64,000 nucleotides of DNA from Flavobacterium yafengii (GTDB lineage Bacteria > Bacteroidota > Bacteroidia > Flavobacteriales > Flavobacteriaceae). The notes below the pieces were generated by a model that worked only from the letters and a program-made list of their open reading frames with translations, did no database searches and was not told where the DNA came from. This document shows, piece after piece, positions 1 through 7,878 of the stretch. Each line of letters opens with the position of its first letter. Positions within the stretch are counted from its first letter, which is position 1. The translations under genes and the position numbers were made by a program. Where the stretch lies: contig NZ_JASCRY010000001.1 of NCBI RefSeq assembly GCF_030010375.1, positions 620,001 through 684,000 of the forward strand, written 5' to 3'.

Positions 1-207
1 CTCGTATGCATCGGTTGCTAATTGACTTAACGTGTGAACGCCGCGATGAATATTAGCGTTGATTTCTTGATAATATTTTGAAATCGCATCAATCACAACT
101 TGTGGTTTTTGCGAAGTAGCTCCGTTGTCGAAATAAACCAATGGTTTTCCGTTTACTTTCTGGGAAAGAATAGGGAAGTCGGCTCTAATTTTATTGATAT
201 CTAACAT
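1..207 (-). CDS. sufS: Cysteine desulfurase SufS, N-terminal part (runs off the window)
   Basis: The first 69 residues can be read on the minus strand from an ATG at 205-207. They begin [14 protein letters not shown] and contain [11 protein letters not shown] and [10 protein letters not shown], the N-terminal signature of group II PLP-dependent cysteine desulfurases. SufS takes sulfur from cysteine as a persulfide and feeds it to the SufBCD scaffold in the cytosol. The catalytic Lys and Cys lie beyond the window edge. The gene belongs with sufABCD but is separated from sufD by an oppositely oriented serine hydrolase gene, so it probably has its own promoter (box at 323-330). Family assignment is firm; completeness cannot be judged. 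Confidence 0.93.
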   Translation of the reverse strand, partial: MLDINKIRADFPILSQKVNGKPLVYFDNGATSQKPQVVIDAISKYYQEINANIHRGVHTLSQLATDAYE

Positions 208-322
208 GTAATCTGCCTGTTTTTATTGTTTTTTTATTGGTTAGATGGAACGCCAATAAGTAACATTTTTTAGATAACCCAATTTGTTGTTTGGGCTTCA
301 TTATTTAGAATTTTTCTAAATA

Positions 323-356
323 CAAAAGTAATGAAATTGAAATTAATTTTCGGCAA
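323..356 (-). promoter_or_regulatory. Candidate sufS promoter
   Basis: On the minus strand a TTG (354-356) lies 23 bases upstream of TACTTTTG (323-330), matching the Bacteroidota TTG-N19-23-TAnnTTTG promoter pattern. It is about 115 bases upstream of the sufS start. A separate sufS promoter is expected because the serine hydrolase gene cuts sufS off from the rest of suf. Confidence 0.45.
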
Positions 357-439
357 ACACTTGTTAATAATAATCAATGTGGTAACCGTTCAGAAAATGT
401 ATGCTTCTTTTTTATTAAATTGCTTCAAATTAATTCTCT

Positions 440-1786
440 ATGAAAAAAGTTTTCAGATTATTTGGTTTCGTTTCTTTCATTGGTGTTTCTTATTTTGGCT
501 TCACCACTTATCCAAAACTGGATTTAATTTCTGGCTTTTCAGCCAAAAGTATTGCTTCGGGACATTTTATTGATAATCGTTCGCAGGAAATGATTGAGAA
601 AGGTGACAATGACATTGATATGATTGATTTGGCCAAAAATAAAATTGAAGACGCCGGAAAGTTTGCTGTTGCTTCGGTTTATGGTTTGAAAGAACGAAAA
701 GCAATTTACCGCGAAGGTTTGGGAGCGACCTTAATCAACGATGATTTTGATGTGACTAAACCGTATTTGGTTCCAAAAAGAACAAAACTGAACAATGATT
801 TACCTTTTCCGTATGGAAATAATGAACCAAAAGACACGGTTTTTACAAATATTGATTATACTAAATTGAGTGCGGCTGTTGCCAATGCTTTTGATAAAAA
901 AGGCATTGTTGACAAAAGAACGCGATCCCTTTTGGTAATTTATAAAGACAAAATCATTGCCGAAAAATATGATACTGGTTTCGATAAAAACAGCAAAATT
1001 CTGGGTTGGTCTATGACCAAAAGCATCACTAGTGCTATGTTTGGAATTTTGGAGAAACAAAGAAAATTTGACATTGATGATCCTGCGCCAATTCAGGAAT
1101 GGGCGAATGACAAACGAAAATTGATTACAACAAGCGATTTGCTGCACATGAATTCCGGTTTACAATGGGTGGAGGATTACAATACTATTTCTGATGCCAC
1201 CAAAATGCTTTTTCAGGCCGAAGATATGACCAGCGCGCAATTAGAAAAACAGGCAGAGCATAAACCAAATATGCGGTGGAATTATTCTTCGGGAACGACT
1301 AATTTACTTTCCGGGATTTTGCGAAAGCAGTTCAAAACGCATCAGGAATATTTAGATTTTTGGTATTCGGCTTTGATTGATAAAATAGGAATGAACTCGA
1401 TGGTAATCGAAACGGATATGGCGGGAAATTATGTAGGTTCATCGTACGGTTGGGCTACAACACGCGATTGGTCAAAATTTGGGTTGTTGTATTTGCACAA
1501 AGGCAATTGGAACGGAGAACAGATTTTCAATGAAAGTTGGACGAAATACACTGCAACTCCTACAAATACTTCTAACGGAAGATATGGAGGACATTTTTGG
1601 CTCAATGCCGGCGGACATTTTCCGGATGTTCCAAGAGATATGTATTACTGCAGCGGTTTTCAAGGACAAATGGTGGCGATTATTCCGTCACTTGATTTAG
1701 TGATTGTAAGAATGGGTTTGAAAGAAGAATCTAATTTTGATTTTAACGGAATGTTGAAAGGGATAATATCATCAATAAAAAAATAA
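440..1786 (+). CDS. Serine hydrolase of the beta-lactamase/class C penicillin-binding family
   Basis: The 448-residue protein starts with a basic, hydrophobic N terminus (about residues 1-24, signal peptide or anchor), so it probably acts in the periplasm. The hallmark SxxK is SMTK at 191-194 with nucleophile S191, the second motif is YSS at 282-284, and a His/Gly-rich stretch near 385-393 stands where the KTG-like box is expected. This is the fold of class C beta-lactamases, DD-peptidases and esterases; the real substrate is unknown and antibiotic resistance should not be assumed. It is transcribed against the suf genes and sits between sufD and sufS, so it looks like an insertion into that operon. 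ATG at 440 is the first codon that gives a signal-like N terminus. Confidence 0.85.
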   Translation: MKKVFRLFGFVSFIGVSYFGFTTYPKLDLISGFSAKSIASGHFIDNRSQEMIEKGDNDIDMIDLAKNKIEDAGKFAVASVYGLKERKAIYREGLGATLINDDFDVTKPYLVPKRTKLNNDLPFPYGNNEPKDTVFTNIDYTKLSAAVANAFDKKGIVDKRTRSLLVIYKDKIIAEKYDTGFDKNSKILGWSMTKSITSAMFGILEKQRKFDIDDPAPIQEWANDKRKLITTSDLLHMNSGLQWVEDYNTISDATKMLFQAEDMTSAQLEKQAEHKPNMRWNYSSGTTNLLSGILRKQFKTHQEYLDFWYSALIDKIGMNSMVIETDMAGNYVGSSYGWATTRDWSKFGLLYLHKGNWNGEQIFNESWTKYTATPTNTSNGRYGGHFWLNAGGHFPDVPRDMYYCSGFQGQMVAIIPSLDLVIVRMGLKEESNFDFNGMLKGIISSIKK

Positions 1787-1796
1787 ATTTAAATAC

Positions 1797-1848
1797 AAAT
1801 AAAAAAAACAAAGGGCGGAAAGTTTAGTAAAAACCTTGCGCCCTTTGT
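1797..1848 (-). terminator. Hairpin terminator downstream of sufD
   Basis: A perfect 10-bp stem (ACAAAGGGCG at 1808-1817 with its complement at 1839-1848) is followed on the minus strand by an uninterrupted T run. It lies between the convergent serine hydrolase and sufD genes and fits rho-independent termination of sufD. It overlaps a copy of the CTTTGTG-type repeat described at 1835-1878. Confidence 0.7.
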
Positions 1849-1878
1849 GTAAATCTTAGTGAACCTTGTGTTTAAAAA
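1835..1878 (+). repeat. Solo copy of the CTTTGTG intergenic repeat
   Basis: The sequence contains GCGCCCTTTGTG, CTTAGTGAACCTTGTG and a TTTAAA end. The same degenerate words recur at 37389-37420 and on both sides of the GxxExxY gene at 41105. Here there is no gene inside. Confidence 0.6.
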
Positions 1879-3195
1879 TTATAAATCAAATCCCAATTTC
1901 ACGCCTAATTTTGTGGCGATAATCGTAGTAATTCGTTTTTTAAGTTCCGGTATTTTGATGTTTTCGATAACGGCATTCGAGAATGCATACATCAATAATG
2001 CTTTGGCTTCTTTTTTAGGGATTCCGCGTTGTTGCATGTAGAACATTGCCGTTTCGTCTAATTGTCCAACAGTACAACCGTGAGAACATTTTACGTCATC
2101 GGCAAAAATCTCTAATTGCGGTTTAGCATTTATTGTCGCTTTGTCGCTCAATAAAATGTTATTGCTTTTTTGGAACGCATTTGTTTTTTGAGCGTCTTTT
2201 TCCACATACACTTTTCCGTTGAAAACTCCTGTAGAACGATCAGCATAAATTCCTTTATAATCTTGGAAGCTTTCGCAATTTGGAGCCGAATGCTTCACTA
2301 AAGTATAATGATCTACGTGTTGTTTTTCACCAATAATTGTGATTCCGTTTAAGGTGCTTGTCAATCGTTCCCCAAAGTGATAAAAATTCAAATTGTTTCT
2401 CGTTAAGTTTCCTCCAAAAGAGAAGGTATGTACGGAAACGTGACTTTCTTTTTGTTGAGAAACGTAGGTGTTATCTATTAAATTCGCTTCAAGCGTATCG
2501 TTTTGAATTTTGTAATAATCAACGATGGCGCGTTTTTGAGCAAAAATCTCGGTAACAGAATTAGTTAAAACTGGATTTTCGTTTAAACTTTGATGACGCT
2601 CAATAATTTGAACATGTGAATTTTCACCCACAATCACTAAGTTTCTTGGTTGAACCAAAAGAGCGGCTTCATTTCCTGTTGAGAAATACATGATTTCAAT
2701 TGGTTTATCCGCTACTTTACTTTTTGGAATGTTGATATACGCTCCTTCAATAGCAAACGCCGTATTCAATGAAGTCAAACTTTCTTCTTTGTTGGCAATT
2801 TGGTTAAAATAAGTATCAATAACCATTTTGTATTTTGGTTTGGTCAATGCCGATGACATCAAGCAAACATCAATTCCTTCGTGTGTGGTTGACGATAAAT
2901 GCGAACTGAAAACACCATCAATAAACACTACTTTATAGGTGTCTATTTCGTGTAAAAAGTATTTTTTTACGTGGTTGAATTCAACTGCATTTTCTTGTTT
3001 TGGAAAAACGGTAAAGTCATTTTTTAAGATGGCATTTAGCGAAGTGTATTTCCAAGCTTCGTCTTTTTTGGTTGGGAAACCTTTATTTTCAAAGTTTTTT
3101 ATGGCGGCAGTTCTCACGTCATGAAGTTCAGAGTGAACATCGACACGCTCTTCGAAAGCCATAAAAGACGATAGTAATTTTTCTTTCAATTCCAT
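1879..3195 (-). CDS. sufD: Fe-S cluster assembly protein SufD
   Basis: The 438-residue protein has the SufB/SufD beta-helix core, with stretches such as ERLTSTLNGITIIGEKQHVDHYTLVKH and, near the C terminus, KCSHGCTVGQLDETAMFYMQQRGIP, which are typical of SufD. SufD pairs with SufB and the ATPase SufC to form the cytosolic scaffold that builds iron-sulfur clusters. It begins MELKEKLLSSFMAFEERV and its length is normal for the family. In this operon it is separated from sufC by a broken four-helix-bundle gene and from sufS by a reversed serine hydrolase gene. Confidence 0.95.
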   Translation of the reverse strand: MELKEKLLSSFMAFEERVDVHSELHDVRTAAIKNFENKGFPTKKDEAWKYTSLNAILKNDFTVFPKQENAVEFNHVKKYFLHEIDTYKVVFIDGVFSSHLSSTTHEGIDVCLMSSALTKPKYKMVIDTYFNQIANKEESLTSLNTAFAIEGAYINIPKSKVADKPIEIMYFSTGNEAALLVQPRNLVIVGENSHVQIIERHQSLNENPVLTNSVTEIFAQKRAIVDYYKIQNDTLEANLIDNTYVSQQKESHVSVHTFSFGGNLTRNNLNFYHFGERLTSTLNGITIIGEKQHVDHYTLVKHSAPNCESFQDYKGIYADRSTGVFNGKVYVEKDAQKTNAFQKSNNILLSDKATINAKPQLEIFADDVKCSHGCTVGQLDETAMFYMQQRGIPKKEAKALLMYAFSNAVIENIKIPELKKRITTIIATKLGVKLGFDL

Positions 3196-3201
3196 TTTAA
3201 T

Positions 3202-3273
3202 TTAAGTCTTAAAGTCTTAAAGTCAAATGTCTTAAAGTCGAATGCGTGGAAACTTTCGAATTTTAGACTTTCA
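3202..3273. repeat. AAAGTC-type repeat, sufD side of the four-helix-bundle gene
   Basis: Tandem CTTAAAGTC units (3206-3240, three to four imperfect copies) and an inverted GACTTT at 3266-3271 lie between sufD and the pseudogene. Matching words occur on the other side of the pseudogene at 3655-3690, so the gene is bracketed by related repeats. Confidence 0.65.
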
Positions 3274-3277
3274 AAAT

Positions 3278-3643
3278 TTAGCCTTTTGATAAATATTTAA
3301 TAAAACCACTTAACAATTTTGATATTTCTGTTACTGATTCTAAAAGTTTTTCAAATTCTTCTTTAGTAATATAATCCAAATCAAATGCTAAATATAATTG
3401 AGAACGAACTTCTCCAGCGGAAGCTTTTGCAACGTATAAAAAGTAAACAAACTCTTTGTCAGTATTTCTCTCAAAACCTTCAGCGATATTTGATGATATA
3501 GAAATTGAAGCTCGTCTAATCTGTCTAATGAAATCAAAGTCTTTCTTGAAATTTGTATTTTCAGTAATTAGGTAAATTCTTTTATTAAAAATTCTTGCTT
3601 TTTGCTAAGAATTAATTTCTTCGAAAGAATTAAATTTCCCCAT
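3278..3643 (-). pseudogene. Four-helix-bundle (S23/23S intervening-sequence) protein, nonsense mutation
   Basis: Reading the minus strand from ATG at 3641-3643 gives 121 codons before a TAA at 3278-3280. Residues 1-12 are MGKFNSFEEINS, then an in-frame TAG (3605-3607), then QKARIFNKRIYLIT and the conserved RRASISISSNIAEGFER, EFVYFLYVAKASAGEVRSQL motifs. Family members usually have Trp before QKAR, so one change TGG to TAG explains the stop. There is no later ATG near the break, so the gene is probably dead. Proteins of this family are small helical bundles related to diversity-generating-retroelement Avd, and their genes are scattered through Bacteroidota genomes; their function is unclear. 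It lies between sufC and sufD and is flanked by AAAGTC repeats. Confidence 0.85.
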
Positions 3644-3649
3644 TACTTT

Positions 3650-3690
3650 TTTCTTTTGACTTTATGACCTTAGACTTTAGACTGTTTTAA
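3650..3690. repeat. AAAGTC-type repeat, sufC side of the four-helix-bundle gene
   Basis: GACTTTATGACC, TTAGACTTTAGAC and related words form the second bracket of the pseudogene cassette; they are inverted relative to the CTTAAAGTC units at 3206-3240. Confidence 0.6.
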
Positions 3691-3692
3691 TT

Positions 3693-4445
3693 TTAAGCTT
3701 CTTGTTCTTGTTTAATCCAGTCGTATCCTTTTTCTTCTAGTTCGTGCGCTAGTTCTTTTCCTCCGGATTTTACAATTTTTCCGTTGTACAACACGTGAAC
3801 GAAATCAGGAACGATATAATCTAATAAACGTTGGTAGTGTGTGATTACTACGATGGCGTTTTTGTCGCTTTTAAGTTTGTTAACCCCATTAGCAACGATT
3901 CGTAAAGCATCAATATCAAGACCAGAATCGGTTTCATCAAGAATAGCCAATTTTGGTTCCAACATCGCCATTTGGAAAATTTCGTTACGTTTTTTCTCTC
4001 CACCAGAAAAACCTTCGTTTAGAGAACGAGAAAGAAATTTACGGTCGATTTCTAATAATTCTGATTTTTCACGAATCACTTTTAGCATTTCGTTTGCAGG
4101 CATTTCTTCCTGACCGTTTGCTTTACGTGTTTCGTTGATGGCAGTTCTCATGAAGTTCGTTACTGAAACTCCTGGAATCTCCACTGGATATTGGAATGAA
4201 AGAAAAACACCTTTGTGTGCTCTTTCTTCTGGTGCCAAATCAGAAAGGTCTTCTCCGTCTAAAGAGATTTCACCTTTGGTTACTTCGTAGTTTTCGTTTC
4301 CTGCAATGATAGAAGCAAGCGTACTTTTTCCCGCACCGTTTGGTCCCATTATCGCGTGAATTTCTCCCGCTTTTACTTCAAGGTTAATCCCTTTTAATAT
4401 TTCTTTATCCCCAATTGAGGCGTGTAAATTTTTTATACTTAACAT
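3693..4445 (-). CDS. sufC: Fe-S assembly ATPase SufC
   Basis: A 250-residue ABC ATPase without membrane segments. The Walker A motif is GPNGAGKS (34-41), the signature is the SufC form SGGEKKRNE, and Walker B is [12 protein letters not shown], whose Asp-rich end is typical of SufC. It binds SufB and SufD and drives the conformational change needed for cluster assembly. It is full length and starts [12 protein letters not shown]. Confidence 0.97.
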   Translation of the reverse strand: MLSIKNLHASIGDKEILKGINLEVKAGEIHAIMGPNGAGKSTLASIIAGNENYEVTKGEISLDGEDLSDLAPEERAHKGVFLSFQYPVEIPGVSVTNFMRTAINETRKANGQEEMPANEMLKVIREKSELLEIDRKFLSRSLNEGFSGGEKKRNEIFQMAMLEPKLAILDETDSGLDIDALRIVANGVNKLKSDKNAIVVITHYQRLLDYIVPDFVHVLYNGKIVKSGGKELAHELEEKGYDWIKQEQEA

Positions 4446-4481
4446 TTGTTTCTTTAATTTTAAAAGGATTTAAATTCTCTT

Positions 4482-4970
4482 TTATTCTAAAATACTATTG
4501 ATGTGTTCTTGGTCTTTTATTGTTTGATAGGACAAATGCTTTTCTCCTAAATATTTTATTCCTAAATACTCCGCTGATAATCGAAAGGGTAAATAAAAAT
4601 CATAATCCAATTGATCTTCATCAGAATTTGAAATTACAAACATATTTTTACCTCTTAATTTTCGACCTAATTCTTTTTCGATTCTGATCAAATCAGAAAA
4701 TCGGTCAAAAAACACTTTCATTATTCCGCTCATCGCATACCAGTAAACAGGTGTTGCAAAAACAAGCGTGTCATATTTTTCAATAATTGAAGTTATTAAA
4801 GGCAAAAAATCATCGGCTCTATTTTCACTTTCATAATCATAATAGGAAATAGAATAATTTCTTAAATCAATAATATCAGCATTTATTTGGGTGGAAATTT
4901 TATCAACTATTTTTGAAGTATTTCCATTGCTTCTGGAAGAACCTACAATAATAACTTTCTTGTTTCCCAT
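4482..4970 (-). CDS. NAD(P)H-dependent FMN reductase / flavodoxin-fold oxidoreductase
   Basis: About 162 residues starting MGNKKVIIVGSSRSNGN (ATG 4968-4970). The earlier in-frame start at 4997 would overlap sufB by 20 bases and adds a tail unlike the family. The N-terminal GSSRSNGNT loop binds FMN phosphate, and TPVYWYAMSGIMKVFFDRF matches the second flavin loop of NADPH-dependent FMN reductases. It starts eight bases after sufB ends and lies before sufC, on the same strand. This position inside suf is unusual; a redox or iron-reduction role in cluster assembly is possible but is only inference. Confidence 0.82.
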   Translation of the reverse strand: MGNKKVIIVGSSRSNGNTSKIVDKISTQINADIIDLRNYSISYYDYESENRADDFLPLITSIIEKYDTLVFATPVYWYAMSGIMKVFFDRFSDLIRIEKELGRKLRGKNMFVISNSDEDQLDYDFYLPFRLSAEYLGIKYLGEKHLSYQTIKDQEHINSILE

Positions 4971-4977
4971 ATTCAAA

Positions 4978-6426
4978 TTATCCAACACTTCCCTCAAGAG
5001 AAATTTCTAATAATTTTTGTGCTTCTACTGCAAATTCCATTGGCAACTTATTCAATACATCTTTACTGAAACCGTTTACGATTAAAGCAATTGCTTTTTC
5101 AGTTGGAATTCCACGTTGGTTGCAATAGAAAACTTGGTCTTCGCCAATTTTACTTGTCGTAGCCTCATGTTCGATTTTTGCCGATGGATTTTTACTTTCG
5201 ATATAAGGGAAAGTATGTGCGCCACAATTGTTTCCCATTAATAACGAGTCACATTGTGAAAAGTTTCTGGCGTTATCCGCTCTGGCACTAATTTGTACCA
5301 AACCGCGGTAACTGTTTTGTGATTTTCCAGCAGAAATTCCTTTAGAAATAATGGTCGATTTAGTGTTTTTTCCTAAATGGATCATTTTGGTTCCTGTATC
5401 GGCTTGTTGGAAATTATTGGTAACAGCAATCGAATAAAATTCTCCTGTTGAATTATCTCCTTTTAAAATAACGGAAGGATATTTCCAAGTTATCGCTGAA
5501 CCGGTCTCTACTTGTGTCCAAGAAATTTTCGCGTTTTTCTCGCAGATTCCTCTTTTGGTCACAAAGTTGAAAACCCCGCCTTTTCCTTCCTTGTTTCCAG
5601 GATACCAGTTTTGTACGGTTGAATATTTGATTTCGGCATCGTCCAAAGCGATTAGTTCCACTACAGCTGCGTGCAATTGATTTTCATCACGACTTGGAGC
5701 CGTACAACCTTCTAAGTAAGAAACATAACTACCTTCGTCAGCAACTAATAATGTTCTTTCGAATTGTCCTGTTCCTGCTTGATTGATTCTAAAATAAGTT
5801 GAAAGTTCCATTGGGCAACGAACGCCTTTTGGAATATAACAGAAAGAACCGTCAGAGAAAACTGCCGAATTCAGAGCAGCATAAAAGTTATCTTTTTGTG
5901 GTACAACCGTTCCTAAATATTTACGAACTAATTCTGGATGTTCTTTGATCGCTTCAGAAATACTCATAAAGATAATTCCTTTTTCGCCTAATGTTTTCTT
6001 GAAAGTAGTCGCTACTGAAACCGAATCCACTACAATATCCATGGCGACATTATTCATCATCTTTTGCTCATCGACAGAGATGCCTAACTTTTTATACATT
6101 TCTAAAAGTTCAGGATCTACATCGTCCAATGTTTTATTGGGATCGACCGCTTTTGGAGCAGAATAATAGGAAATGGCCTGAAAGTCAGGTTTGGTGTAAT
6201 GCACATTTGCCCATTCTGGCTCTATCATTTGCTCCCAAGCACGAAAAGCCTCCAGACGCCAATCGGTCATCCATTGTGGCTCTCCTTTTTTGTGCGATAT
6301 AGCGCGAACAATATCTTCATTTAAACCGATAGGAAACGTCTCTGATTCTAATTCGGTGTAAAATCCGTATTCGTATTCTTTGTTTTCGAGTTCGATTTTT
6401 AAGTCGTCTTCGGTATATTTTGACAT
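4978..6426 (-). CDS. sufB: Fe-S cluster assembly protein SufB
   Basis: A 482-residue SufB with typical blocks: [32 protein letters not shown], and the C-terminal [19 protein letters not shown]. SufB is the scaffold subunit on which the cluster is formed with SufC and SufD. Length and both ends are normal. It lies 18 bases after sufA, so the two are clearly co-transcribed. Confidence 0.97.
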   Translation of the reverse strand: MSKYTEDDLKIELENKEYEYGFYTELESETFPIGLNEDIVRAISHKKGEPQWMTDWRLEAFRAWEQMIEPEWANVHYTKPDFQAISYYSAPKAVDPNKTLDDVDPELLEMYKKLGISVDEQKMMNNVAMDIVVDSVSVATTFKKTLGEKGIIFMSISEAIKEHPELVRKYLGTVVPQKDNFYAALNSAVFSDGSFCYIPKGVRCPMELSTYFRINQAGTGQFERTLLVADEGSYVSYLEGCTAPSRDENQLHAAVVELIALDDAEIKYSTVQNWYPGNKEGKGGVFNFVTKRGICEKNAKISWTQVETGSAITWKYPSVILKGDNSTGEFYSIAVTNNFQQADTGTKMIHLGKNTKSTIISKGISAGKSQNSYRGLVQISARADNARNFSQCDSLLMGNNCGAHTFPYIESKNPSAKIEHEATTSKIGEDQVFYCNQRGIPTEKAIALIVNGFSKDVLNKLPMEFAVEAQKLLEISLEGSVG

Positions 6427-6444
6427 ATTTTTTTATTTAATGTT

Positions 6445-6774
6445 TTACAGAGAAAATGATTCTCCACATCCACAAGTTCTATTGGCATTTGGATTATTGA
6501 AAACAAACCCTTTACCATTTATTCCTCCTGAAAATTCTAAAATTGTTCCGGCTAAGTATAGAAAAGATTTTTTCTCAACAGCGATAGTGATATCGTTGTC
6601 AATAAAAATTTTATCGTCGTCGTTTTTTGTTTTATCGAATTTTAAATCATAAGACAATCCAGAACATCCGCCGCTTTTTACACCAACTCTTACGTAGTCG
6701 ATTGCAGCATCAAAACCATCATCTTTCATTAAATCGATGATTTTTTTTCTTGCAGTGTCAGAAACTTTTATCAT
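6445..6774 (-). CDS. sufA: Iron-sulfur carrier protein of the SufA/IscA/HesB family
   Basis: The 109-residue A-type carrier has all three ligand cysteines: C37 in GGCSGLSY and C101/C103 in TCGCGESF at the C terminus. It accepts clusters from SufBCD and delivers them to target proteins. It is the first gene of the minus-strand suf operon, with a promoter box just upstream. Confidence 0.95.
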   Translation of the reverse strand: MIKVSDTARKKIIDLMKDDGFDAAIDYVRVGVKSGGCSGLSYDLKFDKTKNDDDKIFIDNDITIAVEKKSFLYLAGTILEFSGGINGKGFVFNNPNANRTCGCGESFSL

Positions 6775-6804
6775 AGCTTATATTGATTTTGTCTAAATTA
6801 AGGA

Positions 6805-6812
6805 CAAAGATA
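6805..6812 (-). promoter_or_regulatory. Candidate suf operon -7 box
   Basis: TATCTTTG on the minus strand, 31 bases upstream of the sufA ATG, is a perfect TAnnTTTG box for the Bacteroidota primary sigma factor. No clear TTG element is seen at the expected distance. Confidence 0.55.
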
Positions 6813-6909
6813 GTGTATAAAAAGCTTTTTCCATAATTGATAACATTATTATAACTAATGCAAAAATAGAAAAAAGCTATTTGCGATCAGTAAAAGCGTT
6901 TGAATTCCT

Positions 6910-6917
6910 TAACTTTG
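6910..6917 (+). promoter_or_regulatory. Candidate -7 box for the MBL-fold hydrolase gene
   Basis: TAACTTTG fits TAnnTTTG and lies 26 bases before the ATG at 6943. The upstream TTG element is not convincing. Confidence 0.5.
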
Positions 6918-6942
6918 TTTCCTCTCGAAAAAAAGAAAAATC

Positions 6943-7803
6943 ATGAAATTATATCCCATAGAAACAGGCAATTTTAAATTAGATGGTGGCGCAATGTTTG
7001 GCGTGGTGCCAAAAACTATTTGGAGCAGAACCAATCCTGCCGATGAAAATAACCTGATTGATATTGCGGCGCGCTGTTTATTGATTGAAGATGGCAACCG
7101 ATTAATTTTGATTGATACCGGAATGGGAAACAAACAATCGGAGAAATTTTTTGGTTATTATTCGCTTTGGGGAACACATTCCATGGATAAATCGTTGGCT
7201 AAATACGGTTTTCATCGTGATGATGTCACCGATGTTTTTATGACGCATTTGCATTTTGATCATTGTGGTGGAAGTGTTCAATGGAACGCTGATAAAACAG
7301 GTTACGAACCGGCGTTTAAAAATGCTAAATTCTGGTCTAATGAAAATCACTGGGAATGGGCTACTAAACCAAATGCCAGAGAGAAAGCGTCTTTTCTATC
7401 CGAAAACATTTCACCGATGCAGGAAAGTGGTCAGCTGCATTTCATCCAAAGACCGGAAGGAGATTTTCTTGCAACATCAGAATTGGGTTTTGGCATCTTC
7501 TTTGCTGATGGACATACCGAAAAGCAAATGATTCCGCACATTCAATATAAGGATAAGACAATCGTTTTTTGCGCTGATTTATTGGCAACAGCCGGACATA
7601 TTCCAATTCCGTATGTTATGGGATATGATACCAGACCTTTATTGACAATGCCAGAAAAAGAAAAATTCATGAATGCTGCGGCAGATAATAATTATTATTT
7701 GTTCTTGGAACACGATGCGCATAATGAAATAATAACCGTACAAAAAACCGAAAAAGGAGTTCGGTTGGCAGAAGTTTTTACTTGCGAACAAATCTTAACA
7801 TAG
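6943..7803 (+). CDS. MBL-fold metallo-hydrolase
   Basis: A 286-residue metallo-beta-lactamase-fold protein. THLHFDHCGG contains the HxHxDH zinc site (H102, H104, D106, H107); further ligands are expected in ADGHTEK and the Asp of FCADLLATAGH. There is no signal peptide, so it is probably cytosolic. The family includes glyoxalase II-like and lactonase-like enzymes, and the substrate cannot be told from sequence. It stands alone between the suf operon and the peptidase genes. Confidence 0.87.
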   Translation: MKLYPIETGNFKLDGGAMFGVVPKTIWSRTNPADENNLIDIAARCLLIEDGNRLILIDTGMGNKQSEKFFGYYSLWGTHSMDKSLAKYGFHRDDVTDVFMTHLHFDHCGGSVQWNADKTGYEPAFKNAKFWSNENHWEWATKPNAREKASFLSENISPMQESGQLHFIQRPEGDFLATSELGFGIFFADGHTEKQMIPHIQYKDKTIVFCADLLATAGHIPIPYVMGYDTRPLLTMPEKEKFMNAAADNNYYLFLEHDAHNEIITVQKTEKGVRLAEVFTCEQILT

Positions 7804-7878
7804 TGTTAATCATAACGACTTTTGTAACAAAAAAAATTATTTTAGACAAATATTTAAAAATTAACAAAAACATTTTCA

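Noticed and set aside
800..1147. A 115-codon open frame on the minus strand inside the serine hydrolase gene
   Set aside because: The plus-strand frame has SxxK and YSS motifs; the antisense reading has no recognisable features.
440..1786. Calling the serine hydrolase an antibiotic-resistance beta-lactamase
   Set aside because: SxxK and YSS are shared by esterases and DD-peptidases; nothing in sequence or context shows beta-lactam hydrolysis.
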